Below, piece by piece: positions 6,072-7,221 of a DNA stretch of 7,221 nucleotides. The stretch is from assembly GCA_030838305.1 (NCBI GenBank), contig JAUTWY010000571.1, forward strand, positions 1 through 7,221, written 5' to 3'. Both the position numbers and the translations under genes were made by a program. This stretch comes from Acidobacteriaceae bacterium. GTDB taxonomy: Bacteria; Acidobacteriota; Terriglobia; Terriglobales; Acidobacteriaceae. Numbering within the stretch: the stretch's first letter is position 1; every line of letters starts with the position of its first letter. Under the pieces are notes generated by a model that searched no databases, was not told the origin of the DNA, and worked only from the letters and a program-made list of their open reading frames with translations.

Positions 6072-6454
6072 GGCTTCTTCTAGATACTCATATTTGGCTC
6101 TGGAGCAAGTTGGAGCCGAAGCGCTTGGGACGGCGGGTGAACAACGAACTTTCCAACGTGAACAATGAACTCTGGCTGTCCTCAGTGAGTGTGTGGGAGG
6201 CACTGGTGTTGATGCAGAAGGGCCGAGTTCAGGTTGAGAATCCGTTCGGCTGGGTGAAGCGGGCTAGAGAGCAATTGAGAGAGGCACCCTTGACGGCCGA
6301 GATGGTCGAGATAGGCTTGGCATTGGGCCTTCCCCACGCTGACCCAGCAGACCGGTTCTTGGCGGCAACGGCAAAGGTCCTCGATCTGACACTAGTCACA
6401 GCAGATGAGAATCTGCTGAATTTGAGCGAGATCGTGACTCTCCCAAACCGTTAG
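6068..6454 (+). CDS. PIN-domain toxin (VapC-like ribonuclease)
   Basis: A 128-residue PIN-domain protein of the type paired with Phd-like antitoxins (Sll0205-like PIN group). Four-acid active-site candidates are all present: Asp6 in LLLDTHIWLW, Glu44 in SVWEALVL, Asp92 and Asp95 in PHADPADRFLAATA, and Asp113 in VTADENLL. Such proteins are Mg2+-dependent RNases that cut tRNA, rRNA or mRNA when the antitoxin is degraded; the target here cannot be read from sequence. The start is TTG at 6068, overlapping the antitoxin TGA as TTGA. GGAGG lies ten bases upstream at 6053-6057 inside the antitoxin gene, so translation is coupled. An ATG start would cost the first catalytic aspartate. Length is normal and there is no sign of damage. 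Confidence 0.93.
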   Translation: MRLLLDTHIWLWSKLEPKRLGRRVNNELSNVNNELWLSSVSVWEALVLMQKGRVQVENPFGWVKRAREQLREAPLTAEMVEIGLALGLPHADPADRFLAATAKVLDLTLVTADENLLNLSEIVTLPNR

Positions 6455-6498
6455 CCTTCCCCGATTGCTGGGCGGGTCGCTTACGCAGCGGCGAATTC

Positions 6499-6654
6499 TC
6501 AGATGTTGAATTTCTGCGCGGACCAGTAGATCGCCTCTCTGAGCGTCTTCAATTCCTTCTCCATCCACTTCGCGATCTCCTGCCGCGTTTTGGCACGGTG
6601 AGGATTTCGATGGGTAAGGTGGCTCTTGGGGTGGCTGGACGCTGGACGAGCCGA
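6499..6654 (-). pseudogene. 51-codon open remnant with coding character, unknown family
   Basis: On the minus strand a frame stays open from just after a TGA at 6655-6657 to a TGA at 6499-6501. Its last part, RAKTRQEIAKWMEKELKTL followed by REAIYWSAQKFNI, looks like real amphipathic-helix protein sequence rather than random translation. The only ATG is at residue 31 of 51, with no good ribosome binding site, so this is most likely the 3' end of a lost gene. I do not recognise the family. A different minus-strand frame (6392-6724) overlaps the toxin end and looks like a shadow. Confidence 0.4.
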
Positions 6655-6669
6655 TCACTCCCAAAAGCG

Positions 6670-6691
6670 ACTGTGGCTGAACTGTGGCTGA
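6670..6691. repeat. 11-bp perfect tandem repeat, two copies
   Basis: ACTGTGGCTGA occurs twice head to tail (6670-6680 and 6681-6691). The core CTGTGGCTG also occurs on the minus strand at 3609-3617, at the decayed edge of the recombinase remnant. It could be a recombinase arm site or simple slippage; the sequence alone does not decide. Confidence 0.7.
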
Positions 6692-6796
6692 CACCCTGCG
6701 AAAACACGTGCTAGAACCGCACAAGCCAAACGGGGACTTAGACCTAAGTCCAAGTTTCTACAATAAGATTGGAAAAATGAAAATCCGACCAGAGTT

Positions 6797-6835
6797 TTTT
6801 GAGTCCGCTGCGTCTGCCAGTTCCGCCATCCCGGC
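6797..6835 (-). tRNA. tRNA-Leu(CAA), 5' half only (truncated)
   Basis: Reading the minus strand from 6835, the acceptor strand GCCGGGA, TG, D-stem GCG...CGC with the loop GAACTGGCAGA, linker A, anticodon-stem 5' strand GCGGA and loop CTCAAAA (anticodon CAA) match a bacterial type II leucine tRNA. The match stops at the end of the anticodon loop. The expected TCCGC 3' strand is replaced by AACTC, and no variable arm, T-arm or acceptor 3' strand follows. The minus-strand translation here gives the familiar spurious peptide GMAELADAADSK seen across bacterial tRNA-Leu genes, which supports the identification. It cannot be a working tRNA. Confidence 0.82.
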
Positions 6836-7132
6836 TGAGGGGTAACCGATTGAATTTGCAGTCGAGTTTACGATGTCGGTTTTGTCATCTGCACGCTTTT
6901 CCCCGATACTTATCGCTGTTCTGTGGTCAAACTCTTTGACGTGCCTGCACCACTTATTGATAGAGTGTTGACGCTCGCAAAATGTCAAAAACATCCGCGA
7001 TGCTCAGACCCTCGCTGCAGAGGGTTTGACCAATTTGGGGACGTCGGCACAAAAAGCTAGACATGTTGTTCAGGAGTTTCCGGCGCGTAGTCGGCGACGG
7101 TTGCGCCATCTTGTAAAGAGGAAGGGAATGGG
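6836..7132. promoter_or_regulatory. Upstream region of the MFS gene with TTGAC/GTCAA half-sites and a hairpin
   Basis: No gene is seen here. A perfect palindrome GTCAAA-CTC-TTTGAC lies at 6926-6940, a second dyad TTGAC (6968-6972) / GTCAA (6984-6988) follows, and a further TTTGAC is at 7025-7030. Between them ACCCTC-GCTGCA-GAGGGT (7008-7025) can form a 6-bp hairpin. Together these look like a control region, probably for the transporter gene starting at 7133. No clear -10/-35 pair was found on the plus strand. Confidence 0.45.
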
Positions 7133-7221
7133 ATGTCAATCACAGCAGTGGAGTTCAACAAGCCACGACTAACGCGCAATCAGATCCGGGGATTCTGGGC
7201 GGCATGGGGAGGATGGGCGCT
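7133..7221 (+). CDS. MFS transporter, N-terminus only (window edge)
   Basis: The frame starts at ATG 7133 and is open to the window edge (29 codons). It is preceded by a purine-rich GGAAGGGA five bases upstream. The sequence reads MSITAVEFNKPRLTRNQIRG and then FWAAWGGWA. A short polar cytoplasmic tail followed by GFWAAWGGWA, the beginning of the first transmembrane helix, is typical of a group of major facilitator sugar/acid permeases in which this helix continues into a conserved LDGMD-like motif. Substrate cannot be judged. An overlapping ATG at 7128 leads to a 14-codon dead end in another frame. Confidence 0.75.
   Translation, partial: MSITAVEFNKPRLTRNQIRGFWAAWGGWA

Noticed and set aside
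6758..6994. Minus-strand 78-codon frame containing GMAELADAADSK
   Set aside because: That peptide is the spurious translation of a tRNA-Leu 5' half; the rest has no protein character.
1..7221. CRISPR array, rRNA, complete insertion sequence, riboswitch
   Set aside because: No regularly spaced repeats, no rRNA-like stretch, no transposase with terminal inverted repeats and no recognisable riboswitch core were seen on either strand.

Overview
The window looks like a piece of chromosome from an acidobacterium or a close relative. The main reason is the large one-component regulator in the middle: an OmpR-type winged helix, one membrane helix, a TolB-like domain and a TPR array, an architecture greatly expanded in Acidobacteriota. 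Moderately GC-rich codon use and the other family relationships fit. The taxonomic call is an inference; there is no rRNA or other marker.

Layout, left to right. (1) Positions 1-1238, minus strand: a pair of exported proteins, probably one operon. The upstream one (645-1238) is a secreted protein of unknown function. The downstream one, cut by the window edge, is a secreted DUF1326-type protein with a CxC...CxC cysteine motif. (2) Positions 1432-3318, plus strand: the membrane-bound regulator. Its frame is interrupted by one TGA where the family normally has a tryptophan; the last 31 codons lie in frame beyond it. (3) Positions 3319-4140: gene debris on the minus strand, namely the catalytic C-terminal end of a tyrosine recombinase and a frameshifted cupin. 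(4) Positions 4141-5334, plus strand: an intact AAA ATPase/DUF4143 gene whose only usable start lies four bases after a perfect 15-bp-arm palindrome that also appears to contain the promoter. (5) Positions 5335-5776: no convincing gene, only small repeats. (6) Positions 5777-6454, plus strand: a Phd-type antitoxin and PIN-domain toxin operon with a near-consensus sigma70 promoter wrapped in an inverted repeat. (7) Positions 6455-7132: a 51-codon coding remnant, an 11-bp tandem repeat, the 5' half of a tRNA-Leu(CAA) broken at the anticodon loop, and a cluster of TTGAC/GTCAA half-sites. (8) From 7133, plus strand: the beginning of an MFS transporter.

The stretch from the recombinase remnant to the broken tRNA-Leu reads as a decayed, tRNA-targeted mobile island. 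Two self-maintaining cassettes survive inside it, each with its own palindromic control region: the DUF4143 ATPase and the toxin-antitoxin pair. The flanking regulator, exported proteins and transporter look like ordinary chromosomal genes.
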